Of a DNA stretch of 14,615 bases, positions 5,960 through 13,027 are shown one piece after another; positions within the stretch are counted from its first letter, which is position 1; every line of letters starts with the position of its first letter. The notes under the pieces were generated by a model, which was given only the letters and a program-made list of their open reading frames with translations, did no database searches and had not been told where the DNA came from. A program made the position numbers and the translations under genes. Origin of the DNA: Holophagales bacterium (GTDB lineage Bacteria > Acidobacteriota > Holophagae > Holophagales > Holophagaceae); assembly GCA_031283145.1 (NCBI GenBank), contig JAITCJ010000080.1, positions 1 to 14,615 on the forward strand. The letters are read 5' to 3'.

Positions 5960-7815
5960 AAGCGCTTTGGAACACCCGGCATTTCGCCTATCGCTGGTCA
6001 GGCTGGATACTAATTACCGCGTGTATCTTTGTCTCTGTTTTCTTGTCTATTAATCCCCCCAAAGAAAAAGAAATAGCTCTGACTAACAACTTCTTTCAAG
6101 GCATACGCGGTGAAAAAGGCCAATGGACTGAAAAACTCGCTCGCGGGGAATACACGCTGACCTGCGAATCATCAGAAAGCGATGGTAACACTCTGAAACT
6201 AAAAGGAGTCGAAGCAAGGTATATTGAAGACTTTGTGGCTCAGGATCCGGCGCGGCGCACCTTGGTCTGGCATATCACCGCGCCGACAGCGACTCACGAC
6301 AACGAAAAGACATCTGATACTTTAGACGGTCCTCTGTTTATTCAGGTTAAAGATATTGATGGCACTTTGGTGGGGTCAGGGAAATCTGATGTTGAAGGCC
6401 CTGTCCTGCGCCGTGAAAGCGGTGTCTGGCTTGGCTTGGCGCCGTTGCATTGGATTCAGGCGGATGAATCAGGCAAGGGGGAATACTTTCTGCCGGCAGG
6501 GTGGCGAAAAGAAAACAATGACTGGTTTGTTGTGGAGCATGGACCCGTTGTTTGGAACTCAATGGGAACTGATCTGGTTCGTACTCTCACGGCTGACAGC
6601 CTCAGTGCCAAAGATTTAACAACGGGGGTTTTAAATGACGTCAAAGCGCGTTTGGTCGGCAACGGCGAATTAGAGAGCGGGGCAATCTGGGCTGAACGCG
6701 CTGAAATCGCGGGAACAGAACTACGCTTCCCTGCTCCGATCAAGTTCGAAAACCAAAATGGTTGGCAAGGGATCGCCTCGGAAGGAATTGCTGTAAGACC
6801 AGGAACGTCAGATGTTCCTGGTGTTTTGGAATTAAAGGATTTCAGCGCCAGTGGATTATTAAATTCTTTGGATACAATCGGAAACGCGCCAAAAGTAAAT
6901 GTTCGCCAAGCAAGAGCGAATGGCACCAGATGGAGCAGCGCCGGACTGCAAATGGAAGGCAGTGTTCAGTGGGATTTAGACGTGAATGAAAAAGATGGAA
7001 ATACAACGAGATACCTCCTGAAAGCTCCAAGAACCTTTTATCGAAACGCATCAGGCGATGAACTCCCGAAAGACATTGCCATCGGTTCTATTAGCTCCGA
7101 GGGGTATCCGGTTCTTACATGGAATAAAAATTCACTGAGCGCGCCAAAAATGACATATCTTATCAAAGAACAGACTTGGCATTTAGGTGGTCCGGTATAT
7201 GGAATTATTCCAGGTGGAAGTTTTGCGGCGGGACCAGCGTCCGGGTCCGCTTCTCACTGGATATTTAATGGTTCAATCAGAGCCGACTACAAAAGCTGGG
7301 GTACCCTGCGGGGCGATCGCCTTATTTGGGATGAATCACCCGAACCTGTTTATACTTTTACCGGTAATCCGACGGTTTTAGTCGGTATTGATCGCAGACT
7401 TGCAGGCGAAAAGATCGTGCATAAAAATAATCAGTTGCAATTTCCAAACGGTGTACAAGGGAGTTTGAATTTTCAAGGAGAAACATTCACTTTAAAAGCT
7501 GACAACGCGGTAATAATTGGAAATGAAAACATTGCTCCAGGCACTTCCGCCACGTTAGTGAGGGAAGTACGCTTGACTGGCAGAGTTGAGTGTTCGGCTC
7601 AAGGTTACAGATTTTCTTCAAAAGAGGCAAATATCATATTTGAGAATAATCGCCCAAAGCAAATAACGGCAAAAGGAGACGCATCTCTGCATGGCAGCCT
7701 GGGAAGCGGAAGCGGAGATATTTTGGAACTCACATTTGAGCAAGGGAAAAGCAAACCACTTATAAACTGGTCAGGGCGAGTCCGAGGGAAAACCGAGGTG
7801 CCTTTTGAACGATAA
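5956..7815 (+). CDS. LptC/LptA-like (OstA-like) LPS transport protein, unusually long
   Basis: This 619-residue protein has a short cytoplasmic start, one membrane segment at about residues 14-32 (WSGWILITACIFVSVFLSI), then a long periplasmic part rich in beta-strand patterns. Its position directly before lptB, with coupled translation on both sides, and the LptC-like single N-terminal anchor point to LPS export. The C-terminal part (FSSKEANIIFENNRPKQITA, GDASLHG) resembles an OstA/LptA strand-turn pattern. LptC is usually about 190 aa and LptA about 180, and in proteobacteria lptA normally lies between lptC and lptB. Here that gene is missing, so a fused LptC plus periplasmic bridge is a reasonable inference. 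Sequence identity alone is weak; no catalytic motif is expected. Confidence 0.6.
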   Translation: MKALWNTRHFAYRWSGWILITACIFVSVFLSINPPKEKEIALTNNFFQGIRGEKGQWTEKLARGEYTLTCESSESDGNTLKLKGVEARYIEDFVAQDPARRTLVWHITAPTATHDNEKTSDTLDGPLFIQVKDIDGTLVGSGKSDVEGPVLRRESGVWLGLAPLHWIQADESGKGEYFLPAGWRKENNDWFVVEHGPVVWNSMGTDLVRTLTADSLSAKDLTTGVLNDVKARLVGNGELESGAIWAERAEIAGTELRFPAPIKFENQNGWQGIASEGIAVRPGTSDVPGVLELKDFSASGLLNSLDTIGNAPKVNVRQARANGTRWSSAGLQMEGSVQWDLDVNEKDGNTTRYLLKAPRTFYRNASGDELPKDIAIGSISSEGYPVLTWNKNSLSAPKMTYLIKEQTWHLGGPVYGIIPGGSFAAGPASGSASHWIFNGSIRADYKSWGTLRGDRLIWDESPEPVYTFTGNPTVLVGIDRRLAGEKIVHKNNQLQFPNGVQGSLNFQGETFTLKADNAVIIGNENIAPGTSATLVREVRLTGRVECSAQGYRFSSKEANIIFENNRPKQITAKGDASLHGSLGSGSGDILELTFEQGKSKPLINWSGRVRGKTEVPFER

Positions 7816-8599
7816 TTTGCAACAGGACAGATCATCAAGAAAAAGTGAGTCCTTTGTAAAAGAAGCCGCGAAAAATTTTGTGCTGGCGGCGTCTCACCTG
7901 CATAAAAGGTATGGCGACAGGAAAGTTGTACGCGGCGTTTCGCTGGAAGTCAGCCCTGGGGAAGTAGTCGGCCTGCTCGGCCCAAACGGCGCGGGTAAAA
8001 CAACAACTTTTTATATGATCGTTGGCGTTGAAGCGCCGGACAAAGGAAAAATTTTTTGGCGCGGAGTTGACATAACACGTACCCCAATGCACCGCCGCGC
8101 CAGGATGGGAATCGGGTATCTGCCTCAAGAATCCAGCGTATTCCGCGGACTTACCGTCTGGGAAAATTTAATGGCGCTCGCGGAGCTTCAGCCCATACCC
8201 AGAGGCGAGCAAAAAGATCGTTGTGACAGGCTGTTGGTTGAATTTCATCTGCAAAACGTCCGAAATACCTTGGGTATGAGTTTAAGCGGCGGTGAACGCC
8301 GAAGGTGCGAAATTGCCCGCGCACTAGTGACTTCACCTAGTATAATGCTCTTGGATGAACCCTTTGCCGGAGTTGATCCAAAATCAGTGATAGAAATTCA
8401 GTCATTGATCTCAGAACTCAATTCAAGAGGTATCGGGGTGTTAATTACAGACCACAATGTCCGTGAAACCCTGCAAATTGCGGATCGCGCGTATATCTTG
8501 GCGGATGGTAAGATAATGAAACACGGGCGCCCTACCGAAATAGCTGAAGACCCGGACACAAGGGCTGTATATCTGGGAGAAAGATTCAGGCTTTACTAA
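7805..8599 (+). CDS. lptB: LptB, ATPase of the LPS export ABC transporter
   Basis: LptB is the cytoplasmic ATPase that drives LptFG to extract LPS from the inner membrane. The 264-aa protein shows Walker A GPNGAGKTTT (59-68), the Q-loop GYLPQE (104-109), signature LSGGERRR (160-167), Walker B IMLLDEP (180-186) and the H-loop in LITDHNVRETL, a segment characteristic of LptB. The start is TTG at 7805: GAGG lies six bases upstream and the frame overlaps the previous stop by 11 bases. This leaves an N-terminal extension of about 25 polar residues compared with typical LptB (about 240 aa). The gene follows the LptC-like protein and precedes rpoN, the conserved lpt-rpoN arrangement. lptF and lptG are not in the window. 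Confidence 0.94.
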   Translation: MNDNLQQDRSSRKSESFVKEAAKNFVLAASHLHKRYGDRKVVRGVSLEVSPGEVVGLLGPNGAGKTTTFYMIVGVEAPDKGKIFWRGVDITRTPMHRRARMGIGYLPQESSVFRGLTVWENLMALAELQPIPRGEQKDRCDRLLVEFHLQNVRNTLGMSLSGGERRRCEIARALVTSPSIMLLDEPFAGVDPKSVIEIQSLISELNSRGIGVLITDHNVRETLQIADRAYILADGKIMKHGRPTEIAEDPDTRAVYLGERFRLY

Positions 8600-10170
8600 T
8601 GGCGATTCTAGGACACCACCTTTCACAGAGACTGACACAAAGCCAGAACCTTGCGCTGACGCCTGCTATGCAGTTGAAGCTCAAGCTATGGCAGATGAAC
8701 ATTCAGGAACTGGCCAAAACCATTGAAGAAGAACTAGAAGCCAATCCGTTATTGGAAGTACCTGACGACTTGACAGAAACTCCAACGGAAGAATCATTAA
8801 TCGAAGGCAGGGATTCTGAGGTGCCTGAAGATGCCACTACCATTGAGGGTTTTGAAATGCCGGATGGCATTGATTCCGTTGAACTGGGGCCTATTATTGA
8901 CTCGGCACAGGAAATGAATCCGGAAGCCAATCTGGAGAAATTCACTAACGAAGGCGTTGCCCAGGTTCAGGAAACCGATATGGGGGCTGAAAACGCGTGG
9001 GACATGGATATGCCGCGCACCAGCAATCTTCCTGATGAAGACCGCACTAGTTGGGAAGACCGCCTGACAAGCTCTGTGACACTACATGAACATTTACTTT
9101 CTCAGTTGTACCAAGCCATTTCGGAAGATGATCCCAGAGGCCCCTTGCTGGAAGCATTAATTGATCACATAGACCCCAAAGGATTCTTTCGTCTTGACCC
9201 AGACAGCCCTCTTGAAACAACCCCAGAGCAGCTTGCCGGCGAACTGGGTATTGATGCGGCGCTGCTCCTTGGTCTTCTTGACCTCTTACAGGATTTTGAC
9301 CCATCGGGCATTGGCTGCTTCACCGTGCAAGAAAGTCTGCTTGTCCAATTGCAACATGCGGGTGCGGAGCCTGACGATTTGGCCGTCCGTATCATCAAAG
9401 ATTACAGCGGCTTGTTGGGACAGAGAGATAGCTTAAAACTGCGAAAGGCTTTGAATTGTTCAGAGGCCGAACTAGCAGCGGCCATGAATATTCTCAAGCA
9501 CCTGAATCCATCGCCTGGACGCGCTTATGACCCCGAAAGCGAGCGAGTAATAAAACCAGACGTGGTTGTGCTTCGCGGCGAAGACGGGAATTGGAAAGTC
9601 TATCTGAACGACGACGGTATCCCGCCGTTGCGTATAAATCAGGGATACCAGTCCTTTCTGAACGCAAGCCGGGAAAAGACAGATCGGGATTATATTCGTG
9701 AACACTACAGGTCGGCCCGTGATTTCATACGTGCCGTAGAGGACCGCAATCGCACAGTTTTGCGCGTTGCGGCTTGTATCGTCAGTTTGCAGCAAGATTT
9801 TATGGAACACGGCACACAAAAACTGCGTCCCATGGTACTCAGAGACGTTGCGGAAGCGACCGGATTTCATGAATCTACGATATCCCGTGTGGTAAAGGCT
9901 AAAACAATACACACCCCCCAGGGGCTTTTTGACCTGAATTATTTCTTTAGCGCCAGCCTTGGCAGTTCCAGCGGTGATGACGTATCCGCGACCGCAGTCA
10001 AGCACCGGATTAAAGCTATAGTCCAAGCAGAAGATTCCGCAAAACCGCTTTCAGACGACGCCATAGCAAAATTACTTGAAAGAGACGGAATTAAAGTCGC
10101 GCGTCGAACTGTAAACAAGTATAGAGAGGAACTCCGCATTCCCGCGGCTTCACAGCGCAGACACCGATAA
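8599..10170 (+). CDS. rpoN: RNA polymerase sigma-54 factor
   Basis: RpoN directs RNA polymerase to -24/-12 promoters and needs an activator ATPase to open them. The 523-aa protein has the Gln/Leu-rich region I (QRLTQSQNLALTPAMQLKLK, then ELEANPLLE), a long acidic region II (about 52-155), a core-binding domain, a helix-turn-helix (LRDVAEATGFHESTISRVV, about 413-431) followed by TPQGLFDLNYFF, and the RpoN box ARRTVNKYRE (501-510). One residue differs from the common ARRTVAKYRE. The start overlaps the lptB stop by one base (TAATG). A likely target, the flgH promoter at 2436-2451, lies in this same window. Confidence 0.97.
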   Translation: MAILGHHLSQRLTQSQNLALTPAMQLKLKLWQMNIQELAKTIEEELEANPLLEVPDDLTETPTEESLIEGRDSEVPEDATTIEGFEMPDGIDSVELGPIIDSAQEMNPEANLEKFTNEGVAQVQETDMGAENAWDMDMPRTSNLPDEDRTSWEDRLTSSVTLHEHLLSQLYQAISEDDPRGPLLEALIDHIDPKGFFRLDPDSPLETTPEQLAGELGIDAALLLGLLDLLQDFDPSGIGCFTVQESLLVQLQHAGAEPDDLAVRIIKDYSGLLGQRDSLKLRKALNCSEAELAAAMNILKHLNPSPGRAYDPESERVIKPDVVVLRGEDGNWKVYLNDDGIPPLRINQGYQSFLNASREKTDRDYIREHYRSARDFIRAVEDRNRTVLRVAACIVSLQQDFMEHGTQKLRPMVLRDVAEATGFHESTISRVVKAKTIHTPQGLFDLNYFFSASLGSSSGDDVSATAVKHRIKAIVQAEDSAKPLSDDAIAKLLERDGIKVARRTVNKYREELRIPAASQRRHR

Positions 10171-10188
10171 AATCAATGGAGGATTTGC

Positions 10189-10302
10189 TTGTTTGATACA
10201 GAATGGAATCTGCCTGCTAACCGGGTATCAGACGCGCTTCAAGATGAAACTTGTTCTATGTCAACAGCACTCATCAATCGCTTTGGCGAACGGGTCTGCT
10301 AA
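10189..10302 (+). CDS. 37-codon leader-type ORF between rpoN and hpf
   Basis: A TTG start with a full GGAGG (10178-10182) six bases upstream opens a 37-codon frame beginning MFDTEWNLPANRVSDALQDE and ending SMSTALINRFGERVC-TAA. It begins 18 bases after rpoN and ends 25 bases before hpf. I recognise no family, signal peptide or membrane segment; it has two Cys and one Trp. Its stop codon lies in the loop and first pair of a stem-loop with a T run (10292-10314), so a ribosome ending here would cover that hairpin. It could be a small operon protein or a leader peptide controlling hpf. The ribosome site is the main evidence; codon use resembles the neighbours. Confidence 0.5.
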   Translation: MFDTEWNLPANRVSDALQDETCSMSTALINRFGERVC

Positions 10303-10314
10303 GACCCCATTTTT
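10292..10314 (+). terminator. Stem-loop with T run in the hpf leader (terminator or attenuator)
   Basis: GGGTCT (10292-10297) pairs with AGACCC (10302-10307) around a GCTA loop, followed after CA by TTTTT (10310-10314). This has the form of a modest intrinsic terminator placed directly before the hpf ribosome site (AAAGGAG, 10315-10321). It overlaps the stop codon of the 37-codon ORF. Confidence 0.5.
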
Positions 10315-10327
10315 AAAGGAGTAAAAT

Positions 10328-10648
10328 ATGAAGATCACTTTCACAGGAAGGCACACCGAGGTTACGGGAAGCCTGAAGCAGTACGCTGAAGAAAGGCTCA
10401 GTAAAATGTCCACATATATTGACGATATAATTGATATTCATACAACTTTGAGTATAGAAAAACATAGACATCAAGCTGACATATCTCTCAAATCAAAGAC
10501 AGGCGTTTTCATCGCCAGCGCTGAAACAGACGATATGTACCAAAGTTTGTCCCAAGCCATTGATAAACTTGAAATACAAGTTCACAAGAAACAGGGACGC
10601 AGACAAGCAAGCCGTACCAGAGAACTGGAGACCGTCGCTGGAGAATAA
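10328..10648 (+). CDS. hpf: Ribosome hibernation promoting factor, short form
   Basis: HPF binds the 30S subunit in the decoding centre and inactivates ribosomes in slow growth or starvation. The 106-aa protein starts MKITFTGRHTEVTGSLKQYA and has KMSTYIDDIIDIHTTLSIEK, HQADISLKSKTGVF and the basic segment QAIDKLEIQVHKKQGR, as in the HPF/YfiA family. It lacks the C-terminal dimerisation domain of long HPF (about 180-190 aa), so how it forms ribosome dimers, if it does, is not evident. The ATG has AAAGGAG six bases upstream. It follows rpoN, as in proteobacteria, but is separated from it by a small ORF and hairpin, and a strong terminator follows. ptsN, often next in line, is absent. Confidence 0.95.
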   Translation: MKITFTGRHTEVTGSLKQYAEERLSKMSTYIDDIIDIHTTLSIEKHRHQADISLKSKTGVFIASAETDDMYQSLSQAIDKLEIQVHKKQGRRQASRTRELETVAGE

Positions 10649-10680
10649 ATCCCCGCCGGGTTGGATTTCAAGCGATAATT

Positions 10681-10710
10681 ATTCGGGGGTTTAACGCTCC
10701 CGAATTTTTT
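10681..10710 (+). terminator. Intrinsic terminator of the recJ-lpt-rpoN-hpf operon
   Basis: ATTCGGGGG (10681-10689) pairs with CTCCCGAAT (10697-10705), with one G-T wobble, around a 7-base loop, followed by a T run ending at 10710. This is a classic rho-independent terminator 32 bases after hpf and shortly before mqnC, so mqnC probably needs its own promoter or read-through. Confidence 0.85.
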
Positions 10711-10727
10711 ATAAAGTCTGGCGCAAA

Positions 10728-11837
10728 ATGGTAATTGGTTTGAGCCTGAACACAATTTTTGATAAAGTAGCGGCCAATGACCGTATAGCTGAAAATGAAG
10801 CATTTTTTCTATTTCAAAATGCTTCATTATTGGAGCTTTCAAAACTGGCAACCATAGTTAGAAATAGAAACGCTGATTCAAAGCGCGTCAGTTATGTTAT
10901 TGACCGAAACGTCAATTACACAAATATTTGTAATATCCATTGTACATTCTGTGCCTTTCACCGAAGCGCGGACGCAGCGGATTCTTATGTTTTAAAACTC
11001 GGCGAACTTGAACAAAAGGCTATTGAGACCAAAGAAATAGGAGGAACAGGATTTCTATTGCAAGGAGGCGTTAATACAGATTTGTCTTGGGACTACTATT
11101 TGAACTTAGTCTCATTTCTAAACAATAATTGCGGAATCTGGGTGCATGGCTTCAGTCCTGTGGAGATACAGCACATGGCCAGGATTAATGGACTAGGCTT
11201 AGAGAATACCCTGAAATCATTAAAAGACGCTGGTCTTGGCAGCCTCCCAGGCGGCGGAGCTGAAATCCTGGTTGATCGTCTAAGGCAAAAAATAGCCCCG
11301 CGCAAAGGCGGAGCCGCCGACTGGCTTGAAGTTATGGAGGCCGCTCATTTGGCAGGGCTGCGCACAACCGGAACCATGATGTACGGAATAACGGAAACCA
11401 TTCCTGAACGTATCGAACATCTGTGTATCCTAAGAAACCAGCAGGACAGAGCGCTGTCCCGCAAAAACGGAGGCTGCTATACGGCCTTTACGGCCTGGCC
11501 ATTTCAGAGTGGAAACACAGCCTGGAACGCCAAAATAAATGAACCCACCGACGTCGAATATTTAAGGACTATCGCAATCGCTCGTATTTTTCTGGACAAC
11601 TTCCCCCACATACAAAGCTCATGGGTGACAATGGGCCGCAAAACAGGCCAAATGGCGTTGCACTATGGATGCGACGACATGGGAAGTTTAATGATAGAAG
11701 AAAATGTAGTCAGTTCCGCAGGTACCACGCACAAAGTCAACAGGGAAGAAATTGAACGGATGATTAGTCAGGCAGGATTTGAGCCGTGGCAGAGGAATAA
11801 TCTCTATAACCCTATAATTGACGCCTCCAAACGCTGA
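10728..11837 (+). CDS. mqnC: MqnC, cyclic dehypoxanthine futalosine synthase (radical SAM)
   Basis: MqnC is the radical-SAM enzyme that cyclises dehypoxanthine futalosine in the futalosine route to menaquinone. The 369-aa length is typical. It shows VSYVIDRNVNYTNICNIHC, with the 4Fe-4S motif CX3CX2C at Cys68, Cys72 and Cys75, then GGTGFLLQGGVN, HGFSPVEI, LPGGGAEILVDRLR, TTGTMMYGI, AFTAWPFQSGNTAW, SSWVTMGRKTGQMAL and MIEENVVSSAGTTH. These segments distinguish MqnC from the related MqnE and CofH, though that choice rests on remembered motifs. No other mqn gene is present. The ribosome site is weak. Its last 26 bases overlap the convergent methyltransferase gene. Confidence 0.9.
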   Translation: MVIGLSLNTIFDKVAANDRIAENEAFFLFQNASLLELSKLATIVRNRNADSKRVSYVIDRNVNYTNICNIHCTFCAFHRSADAADSYVLKLGELEQKAIETKEIGGTGFLLQGGVNTDLSWDYYLNLVSFLNNNCGIWVHGFSPVEIQHMARINGLGLENTLKSLKDAGLGSLPGGGAEILVDRLRQKIAPRKGGAADWLEVMEAAHLAGLRTTGTMMYGITETIPERIEHLCILRNQQDRALSRKNGGCYTAFTAWPFQSGNTAWNAKINEPTDVEYLRTIAIARIFLDNFPHIQSSWVTMGRKTGQMALHYGCDDMGSLMIEENVVSSAGTTHKVNREEIERMISQAGFEPWQRNNLYNPIIDASKR

Positions 11838-12570
11838 TAAACCTATTTGAGTTATCAGCCTCAAATTCGTTGCCCTGATAATCTCCCCAACATTTTACAA
11901 ATTGAAAACCGTTATCACCAATTAAGTCTCCCAATTCCGACGGCGAGTACAAATGGATAGATTCTGTAATGCTGCGCTCATGATTGCCACAAGCGATTGT
12001 AATGCGCTTTTCTATTCTCTCCCCATTCACAACGCGCTTTATTTGAATCAATGCCCCGTCCAGTTCCATCTGTTCCTCATGTTTGGGCGCAGACAATACG
12101 TGATTGCTGTTGAAGAAGTCAACCAACAGAATGCCGCCTGATTTTATCACAGTGGCCAGACTTTGAAGCAGCGCCGCGTTTTCCTCACGGCTAAAATACC
12201 CGAAGGGAGTAAACCAAAGACAAACACCATCCAGCTTTGAGGCGGCTATGGGCAGACGGCGCATGTCCGACCTTACCAGACTGCCAATCAGGTCATTTTT
12301 TGCGTGGCGCAGCATTGTCTTGGAAAGATCAATACCAAACGCTTTTTGGTTTACACGGCGCAGTGCGATTAAATGTCTGCCCGTACCACAACCCAGGTCA
12401 AGCAATATTCCATCCGCAAAATCCGGAACCATGCGCAAGGCTGTTTTTACCGCTATTTCAGCTTCGCCGTCATTACGGTTAGAATAGAGTTTCAAGTAGT
12501 CTTCATCGAACCAATCCTCAAACCAATTGGCGTCGTATCGTAAATTCGCATTTTCAAAGGGTTGAGCCAT
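11812..12570 (-). CDS. Class I SAM-dependent methyltransferase, substrate unknown
   Basis: The 252-aa protein has motif I LLDLGCGTGRH (56-66), the acidic strand end FGIDLSKTML (78-87), a motif-II-like SDMRRLPIAASKLDGV and GGILLVDFF. It therefore binds S-adenosylmethionine in a Rossmann fold; the N-terminal WFEDWFDEDYLKLY recurs in a family of uncharacterised methyltransferases. The substrate cannot be told. It is the only minus-strand gene in the right half. Its 3' end overlaps mqnC by 26 bases and its ATG (12570-12568) shares CATG with the rbfA ATG. The ribosome site is poor (GGGA, seven bases upstream). Promoters for it and for rbfA must lie inside each other's coding sequence. Confidence 0.85.
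   Translation of the reverse strand: MAQPFENANLRYDANWFEDWFDEDYLKLYSNRNDGEAEIAVKTALRMVPDFADGILLDLGCGTGRHLIALRRVNQKAFGIDLSKTMLRHAKNDLIGSLVRSDMRRLPIAASKLDGVCLWFTPFGYFSREENAALLQSLATVIKSGGILLVDFFNSNHVLSAPKHEEQMELDGALIQIKRVVNGERIEKRITIACGNHERSITESIHLYSPSELGDLIGDNGFQFVKCWGDYQGNEFEADNSNRFISVWRRQL
11833..11859. repeat. 8-bp inverted repeat at the mqnC/methyltransferase convergence
   Basis: GCTGATAA (11833-11840) and TTATCAGC (11852-11859) are perfect inverted repeats around an 11-base spacer. They include the mqnC stop codon and lie in the last codons of the methyltransferase. The repeat may form a hairpin at both 3' ends, but no T run follows on either strand. Confidence 0.4.
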
Positions 12571-12925
12571 GCTGCGTCCCGAAAAACTGGAAGATCAAAT
12601 TCATTTTTTACTTGCGAACTTAGTTCAACGGTCTTTAAAAGACCCTGAATTGGGGTTTGTCACATTAACTGCGGTACGCCTGACCGGAGACCGCAGCATC
12701 GCTAAAGTTTATTACACTGTACTGGGGAATGAAGACCAAGCCGCAAATACGCAAAAGATTCTCACACGCGCCGCCGGTTTCCTGAGATCTCATCTGGCTC
12801 AGCGCCTTTCACTGCGCCGCATACCAGAACTTCGCTTTTACCTTGATGCTTCAATAAAAGAAGGGAATAAGATAGAAGAATTGTTCTCAAAAATTCGGGA
12901 AGAAGAAGGCACAAGAGAAAAATAA
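12569..12925 (+). CDS. rbfA: Ribosome-binding factor A
   Basis: RbfA binds the 30S subunit during late maturation of the 16S rRNA 5' end. The 118-aa protein has the family pattern RSLKDPELGFVTLTAVRLTG, then AKVYYTVLG, TRAAGFLRSHLAQRLSLRRI and PELRFYLDASIKEGNKIEEL, a single KH-like domain. The ATG is where the family normally begins and has AAAGGG about nine bases upstream, inside the divergent methyltransferase gene. rbfA is usually in the nusA-infB-rbfA-truB cluster; here it stands alone before ileS. Transcription may come from within the methyltransferase gene or by read-through from mqnC. Confidence 0.94.
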   Translation: MLRPEKLEDQIHFLLANLVQRSLKDPELGFVTLTAVRLTGDRSIAKVYYTVLGNEDQAANTQKILTRAAGFLRSHLAQRLSLRRIPELRFYLDASIKEGNKIEELFSKIREEEGTREK

Positions 12926-12938
12926 GCAAAATCAATAT

Positions 12939-12967
12939 TTGGCCATACTCAAAACCTGTGAGATACT
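12939..12967 (+). promoter_or_regulatory. Likely ileS promoter
   Basis: TTGGCC (12939-12944) and GATACT (12962-12967) are separated by exactly 17 bases, each matching consensus at 4 of 6 positions. A TG one base upstream of the -10 makes it an extended -10 element. Initiation near 12974 would give a leader of about 54 bases containing the hairpin at 12985-13006. Confidence 0.45.
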
Positions 12968-12984
12968 GATTGTTCTTGAGTTTG

Positions 12985-13026
12985 AAGGGCGCTTGGACGC
13001 GCCCTTATTACTGCGCATGAGGGCGC
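12985..13026 (+). promoter_or_regulatory. ileS leader: hairpin with alternative pairing to the ribosome site
   Basis: AAGGGCGC (12985-12992) pairs perfectly with GCGCCCTT (12999-13006) around a 6-base loop. The same right arm can pair with GAGGGCGC (13019-13026), which contains the ileS Shine-Dalgarno GAGGG, in 8 pairs including one wobble. The two structures exclude each other, so the first would free and the second would hide the ribosome site. Without a good T run (TTATTA) the first hairpin is at best a weak terminator for rbfA. It matches no riboswitch or T-box known to me. Confidence 0.45.
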
Positions 13027-13027
13027 C

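Noticed and set aside
6456..6926. 156-codon minus-strand frame inside the LptC/LptA-like gene
   Set aside because: No ribosome site, neighbour logic or domain; the plus frame continues without interruption with a membrane anchor and coupled neighbours.
9472..10026. 184-codon minus-strand frame inside rpoN
   Set aside because: The rpoN frame is fully supported by its domains and RpoN box; the antisense frame has no family features and appears to be a by-product of rpoN codon use.
10281..10301. Sigma-54-like TGGCG...TGCT before hpf
   Set aside because: The distance between GG and GC is 11 bases rather than 10 and the -12 element lacks TTGC; it also lies within the small ORF.
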